Assembly: GCA_029310945.1 (NCBI GenBank)
Contig: JARJFC010000035.1
Coordinates: 1-43,141 of the forward strand
Source: Leptospira sp. 96542
Lineage (GTDB): Bacteria > Spirochaetota > Leptospiria > Leptospirales > Leptospiraceae
Length of the DNA: 43,141 nt
Direction of reading: 5' to 3'
Part shown: positions 17,719 through 27,312 of the stretch, in pieces
Layout: every line of letters starts with the position of its first letter
Position numbering within the stretch: position 1 is the stretch's first letter
Notes under the pieces: model-generated
What the model was told of the DNA's origin: nothing
Database searches by the model: none
The model's input: the letters and a program-made list of their open reading frames with translations, nothing else
Translations under genes and position numbers: made by a program

Positions 17719-19207
17719 ACCTTTTAATTCGGATTGTTATCGCTTTTTTTTTATCCTTTCCATTGGGTTTTATTATTTAATCGATAAGACCGAAAAATCG
17801 ATTCGACCTCGTTACATGGAAACGGTCGAAGAATCACTCAACGATACTGCTCATTTATTTGCTGTTAACCTCGAAGAATACATTAAATCCAAAAAGTATA
17901 ATTCAGAGTTTCTGCCTTCAGATTCATCTACAAAGAAGTATTCAAGCAATGCCCTTTTAAAAAAAGCCACAGAAGATTTGCTTTCACCATTGTTTACAAA
18001 TGTAAAAAATCGTAAATTAAATGCAAAAATTTATAGCCTAACAAAAACTAGAGTAGATTTAGAAATCTATGTGACTGATTCAGATGGAATCGTAGTTTAC
18101 GACTCAGCTGGTTATCGACTCGGGCTCGATTTTTCGAAATACAATGATGTTTATCTAACAATGCAGAATAAATACGGCGCTCGGTCTAGTAAAATGGAAG
18201 ATCCAAATGGCGAAGGTGGACTCTATGTTGCTGCCCCCATCCAAATTCAAACCAAAATCATAGGTGTCATTACAATCGTAAAACCTAAAAGTAGTGTAGG
18301 ACCTTTTATTGATATGGCACGTAAAAAATATTGGAATATCAGTATTCTCGTTGCAATCTCCATTGCTGTACTTTTTGTACTTTTAACTTTTCTATTATTT
18401 TTACCAATTAGAAAATTATCATCTTATTTATCTGCGATTCAATTAGGTAAAAAGATTCCTTTTCCTAAAATCAACATCAAAGAAATCAGAAACTTAGGTT
18501 TTAAAATGGATGAACTCATTCGCTCGCTGGAGGGAAAAGAATACATTGAATCCTATGTACAAACATTAACTCATGAAATCAAAAGCCCACTTTCATCAAT
18601 TATTGCTTCTGCCGAATTACTCGAATCCAATTCTATCAAAAAAGAAAACTTAATTCAAAACATCCAAACAGAAGGAAAACGAATTCAATCAATTATTGAA
18701 AACCTTCTCGAATTAGCCAGTTTGGAATCTACAAAGGAAATGGATTTATCAGAAACAGTAAATATTGTTAGTTTGATCAATGATTTAATCGAAGTTAATA
18801 AGCCAAGTTCACACAAAAAATCAGTTACCATTCTTACCAAATTTGATACGAACGAAGTATATATTCAGGGAAACAAATTTTATCTATCTCTCGCAATCCA
18901 GAATCTCTTACAAAATGCTTTAGATTTTTCAACAACAAATAACAAAATACTAATAATCATCTCCAATCAACCTAACAAATGTTTTGAAATAGAGATTATA
19001 GACGAAGGCATTGGGATTCCAGAATATGCTATTCCAAAATTGTATGATCGTTTTTTTTCACTTCCTCGTCCTGACACTGGTAAAAAAAGTTCAGGGTTAG
19101 GGCTTGCGTTTGTAAAAGAAATTATAAGAATTCATCATGGAGAAATCTATATTGAAAATTCAAATCCAAAGGGAGTTTCTGCCAAAATAAAACTTAAAAA
19201 AATCTAA
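17715..19207 (+). CDS. creC: CreC-like sensor histidine kinase, frameshifted at a T9 tract near its N-terminus
   Basis: From ATG 17715 the frame reads MNLLIRIVIAFFLSFPLGFII and stops at 17778. One extra T in the T9 run (17744-17752) would join it to IAFFFILSIGFYYLIDKTEK and then to the rest of CreC, giving 497 residues. Without it, translation can only start at ATG 17816 (463 residues), losing the first membrane helix. The body matches CreC: a periplasmic sensor (IYVTDSDGIVVYDSAGY, KYGARSSKMEDP, LYVAAPIQ), a second helix, H-box LTHEIKSPLSSI (His codon 18572-18574), then DEGIGIPEYAIPKLYDRFFS and GLGLAFVKEI. Either a real frameshift, a phase-variable or slippage site, or a sequencing error explains the break. 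Confidence 0.85.
17744..17752 (+). repeat. T9 homopolymer at the creC frameshift
   Basis: Nine consecutive T inside the codons for the first membrane helix of CreC. T10 or T7 restores the full-length frame; T9 leads to a stop 26 bases later. It is a candidate slippage site. Confidence 0.8.
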
Positions 19208-19219
19208 TATAAATTTATC

Positions 19220-19235
19220 CTCACAAATTCCTCAC
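19220..19235 (+). promoter_or_regulatory. Candidate CreB-binding direct repeat upstream of creD
   Basis: CTCAC-N6-CTCAC lies 67 bp before the creD ATG. The enteric CreB site is TTCAC-N6-TTCAC, so each half differs at one base and the spacing is identical. A possible -10 (TATAC at 19265) sits about 30 bp downstream, a plausible distance for activation. The role is inferred. Confidence 0.45.
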
Positions 19236-19301
19236 TTTCCGCTCATAATTACCACACAGTTATTGTATACACTGAACTGGATTAGACATAGGAGAATTAA
19301 A

Positions 19302-20636
19302 ATGTTTAAAATTCAAAATTCAGTGAATATTCGTTTGTTAGTGTTAGCTTTTATGGTCATTTGTTTTTTAATTCCGTTGGGTTTTGTTCGTTCACTCATA
19401 AGTGATCGTCATTTTTCATCGTCGGAAGCAATTGCGGAAATTGGTTCTAAATGGGGCGGCAGCCAAGTTTTGGCTGGTCCATTCATTGTTATTCCTTACA
19501 CGGTTAAATACCCACAATCCTCTGAAACCGATTCTAAAAAAGTAGAATGGCAATACGAAACCCACCATGCCTATTTTTTACCTGAAGAATTGAAAGTGGA
19601 AACAAGTATGTTATCGGAGATTAGAAAACGCAGTATCTACCAAGCCGTGCTCTATTCTTCCGATTTAAGTCTTTCTGGTAAATTCAAACTTCCTTCAGGA
19701 AGAGATTTTCCATCAAACACAAGTTACATTTATTGGAATGAAATGAAACTCATTACCTCAATTTCTGACACAAAAGGTCTTGGAAAAGATACAAAACTCA
19801 TTTGGGACGGGATTGAGAAAAGTTGGGAACCTGGAACAGAAAGTACATACTTTCCAAATGGGATTCATAGTAATTTGAATATGATCGATAAAAATAAATC
19901 TTTAGTACATTTTAAAATACAAATGTCATTGAAAGGTTCTGAATCGATTTCTATCGTTCCGTCTGGAAAAAACAATTCCGTTCAAATTTCATCCAATTGG
20001 GGGGATCCTTCTTTTGAGGGAAATTTACTGCCAAAAGATCGTACCATTACCGAATCAGGGTTTAGCGCTGTCTGGGAATCCAGTTATTTTGGTCGTAATT
20101 ATCCGCAAATCATTCGTTCGATGGATTCAAATTATGTAAATCAAATTTTAGGATCTGGTTACGGTGTTAAACTCATTATTCCAGCAGATCATTATCAAAA
20201 AATAGAACGATCAGTAAAGTATGCAATTTTGATTCTACTCACAAGTTTCACCTTATTTTTTTTATTAGAAATATTTGGTGGAGTTACCTTACACCCAATT
20301 CAGTATCTTTTAATTGGTGCTAGTATGGTGGTCTTTTATATTCTCAATCTTTCGTTGTCAGAACATTTTGGGTTTTTAATTTCTTATACCATCGCCTCGT
20401 TCGCCGTATCTTTGTTAATTGGTTATTATGCAATGGCTGTCCTTAAAAATTCTAAAAAGGGTGTGTTGGCCGGTGGATATTTTATAGGATTGTATAGTTT
20501 TTTGTATATAATACTCACATCAGAAGACCAAGCTTTGTTACTTGGCTCAGTTGCAGTTTTTATGTTGTTAACTCTTGTGATGCATTTTACACGGAAAATT
20601 GATTGGTATTCATTTGGAAATGCAATAAAAAATTGA
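19302..20636 (+). CDS. creD: CreD-family inner-membrane protein
   Basis: 444 residues, close to enteric CreD (about 450). The start at ATG 19302 is favoured by GGAG 8 bp before it over an in-frame codon 39 bp upstream. An N-terminal membrane helix (LLVLAFMVICFLIPLGFV) is followed by a large extracytoplasmic domain with GGSQVLAGPFIVIPYTV, typical of the family, then a C-terminal bundle of about five helices (YAILILLTSFTLFFLLEIFG onward, including LHPIQYLLIGAS). In enterics CreD is an envelope-stress protein and the main output of CreBC. Here it follows creC with a 94-bp gap that holds a CreB-like site. Confidence 0.9.
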   Translation: MFKIQNSVNIRLLVLAFMVICFLIPLGFVRSLISDRHFSSSEAIAEIGSKWGGSQVLAGPFIVIPYTVKYPQSSETDSKKVEWQYETHHAYFLPEELKVETSMLSEIRKRSIYQAVLYSSDLSLSGKFKLPSGRDFPSNTSYIYWNEMKLITSISDTKGLGKDTKLIWDGIEKSWEPGTESTYFPNGIHSNLNMIDKNKSLVHFKIQMSLKGSESISIVPSGKNNSVQISSNWGDPSFEGNLLPKDRTITESGFSAVWESSYFGRNYPQIIRSMDSNYVNQILGSGYGVKLIIPADHYQKIERSVKYAILILLTSFTLFFLLEIFGGVTLHPIQYLLIGASMVVFYILNLSLSEHFGFLISYTIASFAVSLLIGYYAMAVLKNSKKGVLAGGYFIGLYSFLYIILTSEDQALLLGSVAVFMLLTLVMHFTRKIDWYSFGNAIKN

Positions 20637-20691
20637 TTTTTGGAGTGATTCACTTTTAATTTGATAAATTAGTGAATGGTACAGGACAAAA

Positions 20692-21699
20692 ATGCAAATG
20701 AACGATGAAAAAATTCCAACGACATTCCGAGTGTTTGGCGGGGTTAATATATTTTTTGTTCTGTACTTTTTAATTTTTAGCCTAATTATTTTTAATTTGA
20801 TTTTAGAAACACATAGCGACTCAAATAGATGGCTCGAAATCGACGATTCATTACGCCATCTTTTATTTTTACTTCTTGGAGGTATTTTATGGCTAATTGT
20901 TTCTTCATTCCTTATGTTTATTGGGTCAAAAAAATCCTATACTTTCACATTTACTTCTGCAATGTTTTTAATGGTAATCACTTATAATATTTACAGCGCA
21001 ATACCAAACTCAAAAAACGATATTCTCATCTTAATTGGTTTTATTTCGCCGCTGATTTTATATCTTCTCTTTCTTACCGCATTTCTATTTGTAAAAAGTA
21101 TTTATTCCTGGAGAGATTTGAGCAAACCAAAATACTATCATTTATACGACCCTTATATTCTTATCTTTTTTTTGCTAACAATTTTTGCTTATCCAATCTA
21201 TTGTACAATTTCGGATCTCATTACAACCGAAGATTGGGTTATCGTTGATAAGAATTCGATCTCTGTGTATGAAGAACCTTCCGAATATTCAAAACATTTA
21301 GCCGTCCTTGGAAATTATGATACATTCCATATTCTTTCCAGCGGTCGAAAAGTTGATTCTAAAGATAATCGAAAAGAGCAGGGGTTTTTTAAAATCAAAA
21401 CCAAGCATGGGTTAGTTGGTTATGTTCAAAGAATCGAAGTTCAAACCTATTGCCAAAGATTCAAACTTCTTTCAGAAGAGACAAAAGGAACCGTCAATGC
21501 AAGCGCCCTAATTTTAAGAGAGCTCCCTACTCGAAACTCGTTAAAGATTCAATCGATAGAGAAAAATGGTGTCGTTACAATCAAAGCAAAGTCGCAAAGA
21601 ATCTCATTCCTTGAAACCGAGGCAGGGTATTGGTACTACGTTACTAGCAAATCCGGAAAGTCAGGCTATGTTTTTGGAGCATACCTAACTATTGATTGA
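20692..21699 (+). CDS. Membrane protein with C-terminal SH3-like domains
   Basis: 335 residues. About five hydrophobic helices fill residues 15-185 (for example IFFVLYFLIFSLIIFNLIL, LFLLLGGILWLIVSSFLMFI, PLILYLLFLTAFLFV). The remaining 150 residues look like two bacterial SH3 modules: one around ISVYEEPSEYSKHLAVLGNY and GLVGYVQR, the other around LILRELPTRNSLKIQSIEKN and GKSGYVFGAYL. SH3_3-type domains commonly bind cell-wall peptides and would be outside the membrane. It lies 55 bp after creD and may be a fourth cre-locus gene sensing or acting on peptidoglycan. AGGA stands 5 bp before the ATG. The function is otherwise unknown. Confidence 0.75.
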   Translation: MQMNDEKIPTTFRVFGGVNIFFVLYFLIFSLIIFNLILETHSDSNRWLEIDDSLRHLLFLLLGGILWLIVSSFLMFIGSKKSYTFTFTSAMFLMVITYNIYSAIPNSKNDILILIGFISPLILYLLFLTAFLFVKSIYSWRDLSKPKYYHLYDPYILIFFLLTIFAYPIYCTISDLITTEDWVIVDKNSISVYEEPSEYSKHLAVLGNYDTFHILSSGRKVDSKDNRKEQGFFKIKTKHGLVGYVQRIEVQTYCQRFKLLSEETKGTVNASALILRELPTRNSLKIQSIEKNGVVTIKAKSQRISFLETEAGYWYYVTSKSGKSGYVFGAYLTID

Positions 21700-22088
21700 T
21701 CCAAATTTTAAAAGTGGAATCTTTATTTCGAAACGTTAGAATTAAAGGATATTTCTTCGGAATGACACTAAGTTTTTTACGAATTTAATACCAATTTGTA
21801 AATCATGAACAAAGTCTTTTTAAATGCTGGCAAAACAAAGAAATGATTTTCTGCTTATGTCCCTTTGAACAATTCTAATACTTAAGAAAATAAAATTCCA
21901 TTTTAACTTTCATTGAATTCCCAAAAAAAAATTCCCATCCGAAGATTAAATCTTGGTTGTTATGATGATTTTTTGCCTTTTTTTCGTTACATAATAGTAT
22001 ATAAAAAAACATAAACTGAAAATATGGCTTAGTCAGCTATTTTTATCAATGCAAATATACTAAACCACTCATTTGGAGATTTCCCACT
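21700..22088. other. Intergenic stretch upstream of the chemoreceptor
   Basis: 389 bp of AT-rich sequence between two plus-strand genes. It presumably holds the chemoreceptor promoter, but I see no strong box, hairpin terminator or small gene in it. Confidence 0.5.
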
Positions 22089-23654
22089 ATGCCGTCAGAT
22101 AAAGCAAACTACCTAGAAAAAGGAAGTATGATTGCGAACACGATCCGCATCGTCTTTGCATTCGTGATGTTATCAATTAATATTTTCTTCATGGTAGCAA
22201 TTCCCACCACAGAAAAGACAATGAGCCTCACACTATCCTTCTTAGAAATTGTGATTCTATCCTATGGAATTTATACTTACTGGTTGTACAAACAAGGCAG
22301 GTTTTATATTAAATTTGCTTATTTATCCATTCTCCTCGATATCATCATCTACGCTGGTCTTTTTGCAATTGTTGTATTAACTTCCAAAACCCCAGCTGAA
22401 AAAGTAGCAATAGCAACACTTCCTTTTGTTATGTTGATCCTCCTATTTGTTGTGATTTATTCTGGATTTTTATTATCACACTTGCTAACAATGGCAGTTG
22501 GATACATTGCAATTTTTAGTTTGCTCTTATATGTTTATTTAGGTGTTGTTGGAGGAGCTGAAATTAAATTCATCGCAACTGCAGCAAATGAATTTGGCAT
22601 TCCTTATATTGGTATCAATACAATTGCTATGATATGCGGTGTTCATATGATGAGTGCTGTCGTCAAATTTATGTCGAATTCAAGTAATGAGGCAACTAAA
22701 TCAGCGGAAGATGCGAAACTTAAATCAGAAGCTGCCAATCTTACAAAACAAAACATCCAAACCGAAGCAGAATCATTAAACAAAAGTGTACAAGAAATGT
22801 TAAAATTTATGGATTCTTTGAATTCAGAAATCCAAACACAAGTATCAAGTGTTGAAGAAATCAGTGCATCAATGGAAGAACTTGCAGCATCCATGGACAA
22901 TGCGAGTGATTTTGTAAAATCACAGTTTTCAAAAATTGAACACTTGAACCAAGAAAGTGCTGTGATGGATAAAATTTTAACCGAAGTTCATTCTGCTACT
23001 AGTAATTTGGCACAAACCACAGATGAATCAAAACAGTATAGTTTGCAAGTTACAAGTGCGATGGATTCTGTAAGTTCCAACTTTGAAGAAATCAAAGCAA
23101 GTTTCCAAAAAGTTGAAGATGTAAATCAAATTTTGAGAGATATTGCCGACAGAACCAACTTACTCGCATTAAATGCTTCGATCGAAGCGGCAAGAGCTGG
23201 GGAACATGGAAGAGGTTTTGCCGTAGTAGCGCAAGAGGTTGCAAAACTAGCCGATAGTGCACAAGAAAATGCATCCCTAATTTCGAAAATTATCACACAG
23301 GCCGCAAAACTCATTGTGAGTGGAAACACTGCCGCTTCAGAAACTAAAGAAAAAATGGGAATCCAAGACAAAGGTTTTGGTATCTTAGTTTCCAACTTAT
23401 CTGACTTAAAGAGTAAAGTTGAAAAACAAGCAGGCATTCATAAATCGTTTCTCATCTCTTTCCAAGAACTGTTTTCACTTTCTAAACAATTAGAAGTTGT
23501 TGCTTCAGAACAAAAAACTGGAACACAAGAAATGTCGCGAGCCCTTGTTACAATTGAACAATCGGCGTCATCGCTTGCGGCAAATACTTCTCATCTAAGA
23601 GAGAACGTAGAGGAACTTTCTAAACAATCTGACAGGTTAGCTAAACACACTTAA
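22089..23654 (+). CDS. Methyl-accepting chemotaxis protein with a six-helix membrane sensor
   Basis: 521 residues. Six closely packed hydrophobic helices occupy residues 15-190 with almost no periplasmic loop, so the signal is probably sensed in or near the membrane or through the 7TM-like part. A coiled-coil signalling domain follows, with the receptor hairpin tip [20 protein letters not shown] then [19 protein letters not shown]. No HAMP domain is evident. GGAG is 10 bp before the ATG. It is monocistronic and convergent with the HD-GYP-like gene 7 bp away. In spirochaetes such receptors feed CheA arrays at the cell poles; the ligand is unknown. Confidence 0.93.
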   Translation: MPSDKANYLEKGSMIANTIRIVFAFVMLSINIFFMVAIPTTEKTMSLTLSFLEIVILSYGIYTYWLYKQGRFYIKFAYLSILLDIIIYAGLFAIVVLTSKTPAEKVAIATLPFVMLILLFVVIYSGFLLSHLLTMAVGYIAIFSLLLYVYLGVVGGAEIKFIATAANEFGIPYIGINTIAMICGVHMMSAVVKFMSNSSNEATKSAEDAKLKSEAANLTKQNIQTEAESLNKSVQEMLKFMDSLNSEIQTQVSSVEEISASMEELAASMDNASDFVKSQFSKIEHLNQESAVMDKILTEVHSATSNLAQTTDESKQYSLQVTSAMDSVSSNFEEIKASFQKVEDVNQILRDIADRTNLLALNASIEAARAGEHGRGFAVVAQEVAKLADSAQENASLISKIITQAAKLIVSGNTAASETKEKMGIQDKGFGILVSNLSDLKSKVEKQAGIHKSFLISFQELFSLSKQLEVVASEQKTGTQEMSRALVTIEQSASSLAANTSHLRENVEELSKQSDRLAKHT

Positions 23655-23661
23655 AATAGAA

Positions 23662-25119
23662 TTAACTAGATCGACTCAATTTTACCACTGCATCGTACAG
23701 TGGTGGATTGAGTTCTGGATCTATAATGTAGACAATTCTTTGTGTGCTCGAAGTTTGCGCTGCTAAGTCAATGATCGCTTTACGTTTGTCCATCCGGATC
23801 TCATTGATATCAAAATCAGCAATGCGATATTTTATACCTTTTTTGAATATAGGTTTGATAGTACAAATCCTTTGGATCACTGGACGAGTTTGATAACGAT
23901 CCATTTTCAAAACTCTACAAATATCAAAGTGGGCTTGTTTTTCAGAATCAATAGATGCAGTGATTACAAAACTACCAACATGAATGATATTTTCATTATT
24001 GGTCAAACTTGCGCCAACATAGTCTAACAAATGTCTAATGTTTTTATTGCTGTAGGAAAAGAATGAATCATTTACTATAATTTTTAATGATGTTGCCGAG
24101 TCAAACGCTGGCCGCCAAGGTTGGTTGGTGGTTAGAGAAGCGTATTCACTCGCTAAAGAAAGTATCGCAATATCTTCTTCAAAATTTACTGAATTTACAT
24201 TACTCTCTTGGATTCTTAGTTGGTGATCAATATCTGCAACTACTTTTGCTCTGCTTACATCTTTTGCAAATTTATCTCGCACCATCATCAGTTTATTAAA
24301 AACAGTTCGCGTATCAGGAAAATTATTGTTTAATGCATTGCCTCGAAATGGTCTATGATGGTTAAGAATCAATGTTCTAATTTCAGGAGTAATTTCAGGC
24401 GCAGACAAAGTCATCAAATAACTTAAAATTGGATGTTGTTGTATAGCTACATATTCTTCTTTAGTTAAATTTGGTTTATCTGGAACAACTAACTTTGAAT
24501 ATCCTATATCTGCCAAAAAACTAGCAGTCATTACTGCCAAATGGTCTTTTTTATTCGGTTTTTTGTCTGAATCGGTAACAATTTTTTTAGTACGAACTTT
24601 CATGCCCATGGCAACAATGGTTCGTTTTGTCATAAGTTCCGATTCCAAAGGAACACCGGCTCCATTCAATATTTCTAATATATTAAATAGGCCAGATTCA
24701 AAGTCAGGATTACTTGTAAAATCATCTAAAATTAAACCGACCGATTTATGAACCCTGAGTGCGTGATCAGAGGAAAACGCTTCTTTTTTTAATTCTGACA
24801 ACAAAACTTCTGTTTGTTTGGCAAATTCTTTTGTTTTTTCCGAATCAAATAGTTTTACATTTTTTGAATCATTTGATTCTAAAATTTGCCTTGGTTTGTT
24901 AGAATCGGAAACTAAATAGTAAGCTCCTTGTAATTCAAATTTTAATAGTTTTCCAAAATCTTCTTCTGTTGGATTCCTTTTCTTTGGCATGATGATCTTG
25001 CCATCTTTATTGTATAAATCAATAGGAATGTGTTTATTCTTTCGAAAACTTGTTAATGACTCTTCACTAAATTCAAATTTTGCAAGTTGGTCTGTGGATA
25101 CTGGCTCTTGTTGACTCAA
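23662..25119 (-). CDS. Degenerate HD-GYP-type protein
   Basis: 485 residues, cytoplasmic, starting at TTG 25119 with AGG 8 bp upstream. The middle keeps the outline of an HD-GYP phosphodiesterase: HLAVMTASFLADIGYSKLV (the HD pair reads AD), EYVAIQQHPILSYL, LNHHRPFRG (where HHExxDGxGYP is expected), and SLASEYASLTTNQPWRPAF, matching the family's DxYDALTxxRPYR segment. Loss of the HD histidine and the GYP residues predicts no c-di-GMP hydrolysis. It may instead bind the nucleotide or a partner. The C-terminal 110 residues resemble a PilZ-less accessory region I cannot assign. It is convergent with the chemoreceptor gene. Confidence 0.72.
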   Translation of the reverse strand: MSQQEPVSTDQLAKFEFSEESLTSFRKNKHIPIDLYNKDGKIIMPKKRNPTEEDFGKLLKFELQGAYYLVSDSNKPRQILESNDSKNVKLFDSEKTKEFAKQTEVLLSELKKEAFSSDHALRVHKSVGLILDDFTSNPDFESGLFNILEILNGAGVPLESELMTKRTIVAMGMKVRTKKIVTDSDKKPNKKDHLAVMTASFLADIGYSKLVVPDKPNLTKEEYVAIQQHPILSYLMTLSAPEITPEIRTLILNHHRPFRGNALNNNFPDTRTVFNKLMMVRDKFAKDVSRAKVVADIDHQLRIQESNVNSVNFEEDIAILSLASEYASLTTNQPWRPAFDSATSLKIIVNDSFFSYSNKNIRHLLDYVGASLTNNENIIHVGSFVITASIDSEKQAHFDICRVLKMDRYQTRPVIQRICTIKPIFKKGIKYRIADFDINEIRMDKRKAIIDLAAQTSSTQRIVYIIDPELNPPLYDAVVKLSRSS

Positions 25120-25447
25120 TTTTCTTACCTAGTTCAAACAATGGAGTAACGCTATAAACTCCATCGGAATTGGTTCCAATTCGTCGATAACACCTCACAT
25201 TGTATGAGTGTAAAGGAACTTATGAATGAACATTCAAACTGTTAGCATTCTTTTAGGGAAAGTACGCAAAAAAAAGAGAATGCGAGCACTTGAACAATGC
25301 AAAGCGTATGACTATCTTTAAACCATATGATAAGACGAAATATTCATGCGATTCCAAACGGTTCGGTATGAAATCAAAAAAAAATGATCTCAAAAAGTTC
25401 ATGTTTCTGCTTCATTGGTGAGTATCCTCCTTTTGGTAGAAGTGTCA
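25120..25447. other. Divergent intergenic stretch
   Basis: 328 bp between the divergent HD-GYP-like and TfoX-N genes. It should contain promoters for both, but no clear palindrome, repeat or small gene was seen. Confidence 0.45.
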
Positions 25448-25831
25448 ATGGTCAAAACAAATAATAAAAAACTAATAGAATCATACCTCAAAAAATTATC
25501 AATTTTTGGAAACATTACAGCAAAATCAATGTTTGGTGGCTACGGATTTTATCTTGAAGGAATCATGTTTGCTTTGATGGCTTATGAAATTTTATATTTT
25601 AAAACAGATAAGGAAACAGTTGAAGTTTTCATAAAAGCAAAACAAAAACCTTTTATTTTCGAAGGTAAACCTGGTAGACCCATTGTCATGAGTTATTATA
25701 GCATCCCAAAATCTGCCTGGAATTCACATGAAAATTTAAAACCTTGGTTCGAACTTGCTTTGGATGCTGCCAGAGGGAATTTTAAAGCTAAAAAGATAAA
25801 AACACCAAAAAATCGTTTAAAAACAAAATAG
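25448..25831 (+). CDS. TfoX N-terminal domain protein
   Basis: 127 residues, start at ATG 25448 in preference to an in-frame TTG 33 bp upstream. The TfoX-N signature is clear: ITAKSMFGGYGFYLEGIMFALM near residues 20-40 (SMFGGYGFYLEG and MFALM), then LYFKTD and the segment SYYSIPKSAW. It lacks the C-terminal TfoX domain that serves competence regulation, so it is one of the many stand-alone TfoX-N proteins of unknown role. Its basic C-terminus (KAKKIKTPKNRLKTK) suggests contact with nucleic acid. It is convergent with the MarR-like gene 14 bp away. Confidence 0.85.
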   Translation: MVKTNNKKLIESYLKKLSIFGNITAKSMFGGYGFYLEGIMFALMAYEILYFKTDKETVEVFIKAKQKPFIFEGKPGRPIVMSYYSIPKSAWNSHENLKPWFELALDAARGNFKAKKIKTPKNRLKTK

Positions 25832-25844
25832 TTTTAATTGATCT

Positions 25845-26279
25845 TTAACTTTGTTTCACATAACGCAGAGTATGAGTTTCCAGTTCATTCAATAAAGAAA
25901 TGGTTTTTGGTAATTCTGAAAATTGGTTTACCAATTTTTCCAAAACAGCCTTGCCCTTATTTGATAAAAGTAACAATGTTTTTAACTTTTGTGATATAGT
26001 AGATTTTTCGATAAGACCAGATTCCAACAAACTCTTTATCATTCGTTCGCCATTTTCTCTTTCCAATAAAAGTTCTAAAATGAGCTGTTCTTTGGGAGAA
26101 TTTGGATTTGCATCCAAATAGGCCAACATAGCATATTCATCCATCTGCTGGAGTCCAGAAGAGAGTAGAATGATTTTAGAGTGTATCTTAAAATATTTAT
26201 AATTTAACCCAAGCATTTTTCCAAAATCAACATTTAGAGTTTCTCTTCCGAATTTGGCCAAAGAACCAGTTTGAATCAT
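25845..26279 (-). CDS. MarR-like winged-helix protein, paralogue a
   Basis: 144 residues. The architecture (N-terminal helix KYFKIHSKIILLSSGLQQMDEY, then a winged-helix core with ERMIKSLLESGLIEK and LLLSNKGKAVLEKL) is that of MarR-type regulators, although the sequence is divergent. It is clearly related to the next gene upstream (26421-26894): shared YKYFKIHSK, GLQ/MQ..DE/EE, MLDSDLI/LLESGLI and a similar helical end. The two form a tandem duplication. It is probably a transcription regulator of the upstream minus-strand genes. The ligand is unknown. Confidence 0.65.
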   Translation of the reverse strand: MIQTGSLAKFGRETLNVDFGKMLGLNYKYFKIHSKIILLSSGLQQMDEYAMLAYLDANPNSPKEQLILELLLERENGERMIKSLLESGLIEKSTISQKLKTLLLLSNKGKAVLEKLVNQFSELPKTISLLNELETHTLRYVKQS

Positions 26280-26420
26280 ATGAATACTCCCATACTGAAA
26301 GAAAACCTATTTTAATTTAAGAGGTCAATGGAATATTCATACTAACATACATTAGCTATCTAAAGCGGAATGAACGCTACTTACATAGGAGTAAAAGTAA
26401 AAAGTCTATCCCAAGGTTTT

Positions 26421-26894
26421 TTACATTCGAGAAACATTTGAATGAATTTTATTTTCGATGGTTGCCATTTGCATCAATAAATTTGGAAGTTGATTGAACT
26501 CATTTTGTAATTCAGCCAAAACCCGCCGACCATTGGGTGTGATGGAGAACATTGTTTCTAATTTTTTTTTGCCATTCTTTGCATTTGTAATTAAATCCGA
26601 ATCTAACATTCTATTTAACAATTGATTCATAGAATTTTGATCTAACGAAAGTTCTGATATAATTGTATTCTTATTTGAATGTTCTCTCGAATCCAAATGA
26701 CCCAAAAGTGCAAATTCCTCCAAGGTTTGCATACCAAAAGAGAACAATATATTTTTTGAATGGATCTTAAAATATTTATAAAACCTACTGAATATCATTC
26801 CGAAATCAAAGTTTGAGCTTTCAGAAACTTTTGGTTGTCTATAATTCTTTTTGTTTTGAGTAAAATTGTTATTGTTTACAGTGTTTTCAATCAT
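26421..26894 (-). CDS. MarR-like winged-helix protein, paralogue b
   Basis: 157 residues, with an Asn-rich N-terminal extension absent from its neighbour paralogue. Core segments FYKYFKIHSKNILFSFGMQ, NQLLNRMLDSDLITNA and SITPNGRRVLAEL align with the paralogue and with MarR proteins; the wing is KNGKKKLETMFSI. It starts 7 bp after the DUF1801 gene, so it is probably cotranscribed with it. A 141-bp gap separates it from the other paralogue. It may regulate the MATE/DUF1801 group; that is inference from position. Confidence 0.65.
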   Translation of the reverse strand: MIENTVNNNNFTQNKKNYRQPKVSESSNFDFGMIFSRFYKYFKIHSKNILFSFGMQTLEEFALLGHLDSREHSNKNTIISELSLDQNSMNQLLNRMLDSDLITNAKNGKKKLETMFSITPNGRRVLAELQNEFNQLPNLLMQMATIENKIHSNVSRM

Positions 26895-26901
26895 TTTGGT
26901 A

Positions 26902-27279
26902 CTACTTAGTTTTTTTGTTTTTGGGCTTAGCTAAGTTTTCTTTGACTCTGTATTTTACAATTTTTGTAATGAGGGAATATGGAATCGGTTCATCCAAAGG
27001 AAATTGAATGGAACCTTTTCCTGTTTTGTATTTCGAAATTTCTTTTTGGAATTTTAAATTTCCCGTTGGTAAGGCATAAAATCCAATATGATTTTTAAAT
27101 GCCGCAAAATGAACTAAGGCTCCATTCAATACAAAGGTAGGAATTGCATATTGAATGGTAGCGATTGCTTCTGGTGCAGCATTTTGTATTGTTATGCGAA
27201 TTTTATTCAAAATTTCTTTTGAAATACCAGAATAGCCATTAATGTAATCATCTACAGTCTTGATCTTGGAATTTAACAT
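26902..27279 (-). CDS. DUF1801-family (YdhG/Fra-like) protein
   Basis: 125 residues with the DUF1801 pattern: VDDYINGYSGISKEILNKIR, then ATIQYAIPTFVLNG, HFAAFKNHIGFYALP, KGSIQFPLDEPIP and a final KYRVKENLAK. Family members are small cytosolic proteins, one of which (B. subtilis Fra) is an iron chaperone; for most the role is unknown. It lies 33 bp after the MATE gene and 7 bp before the MarR-like paralogue b, suggesting an operon. DUF1801, VOC and SRPBCC genes often travel together, as they do here. Confidence 0.88.
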   Translation of the reverse strand: MLNSKIKTVDDYINGYSGISKEILNKIRITIQNAAPEAIATIQYAIPTFVLNGALVHFAAFKNHIGFYALPTGNLKFQKEISKYKTGKGSIQFPLDEPIPYSLITKIVKYRVKENLAKPKNKKTK

Positions 27280-27312
27280 AAAAATACTTAATTATTGAAA
27301 TTTTATATTTTA

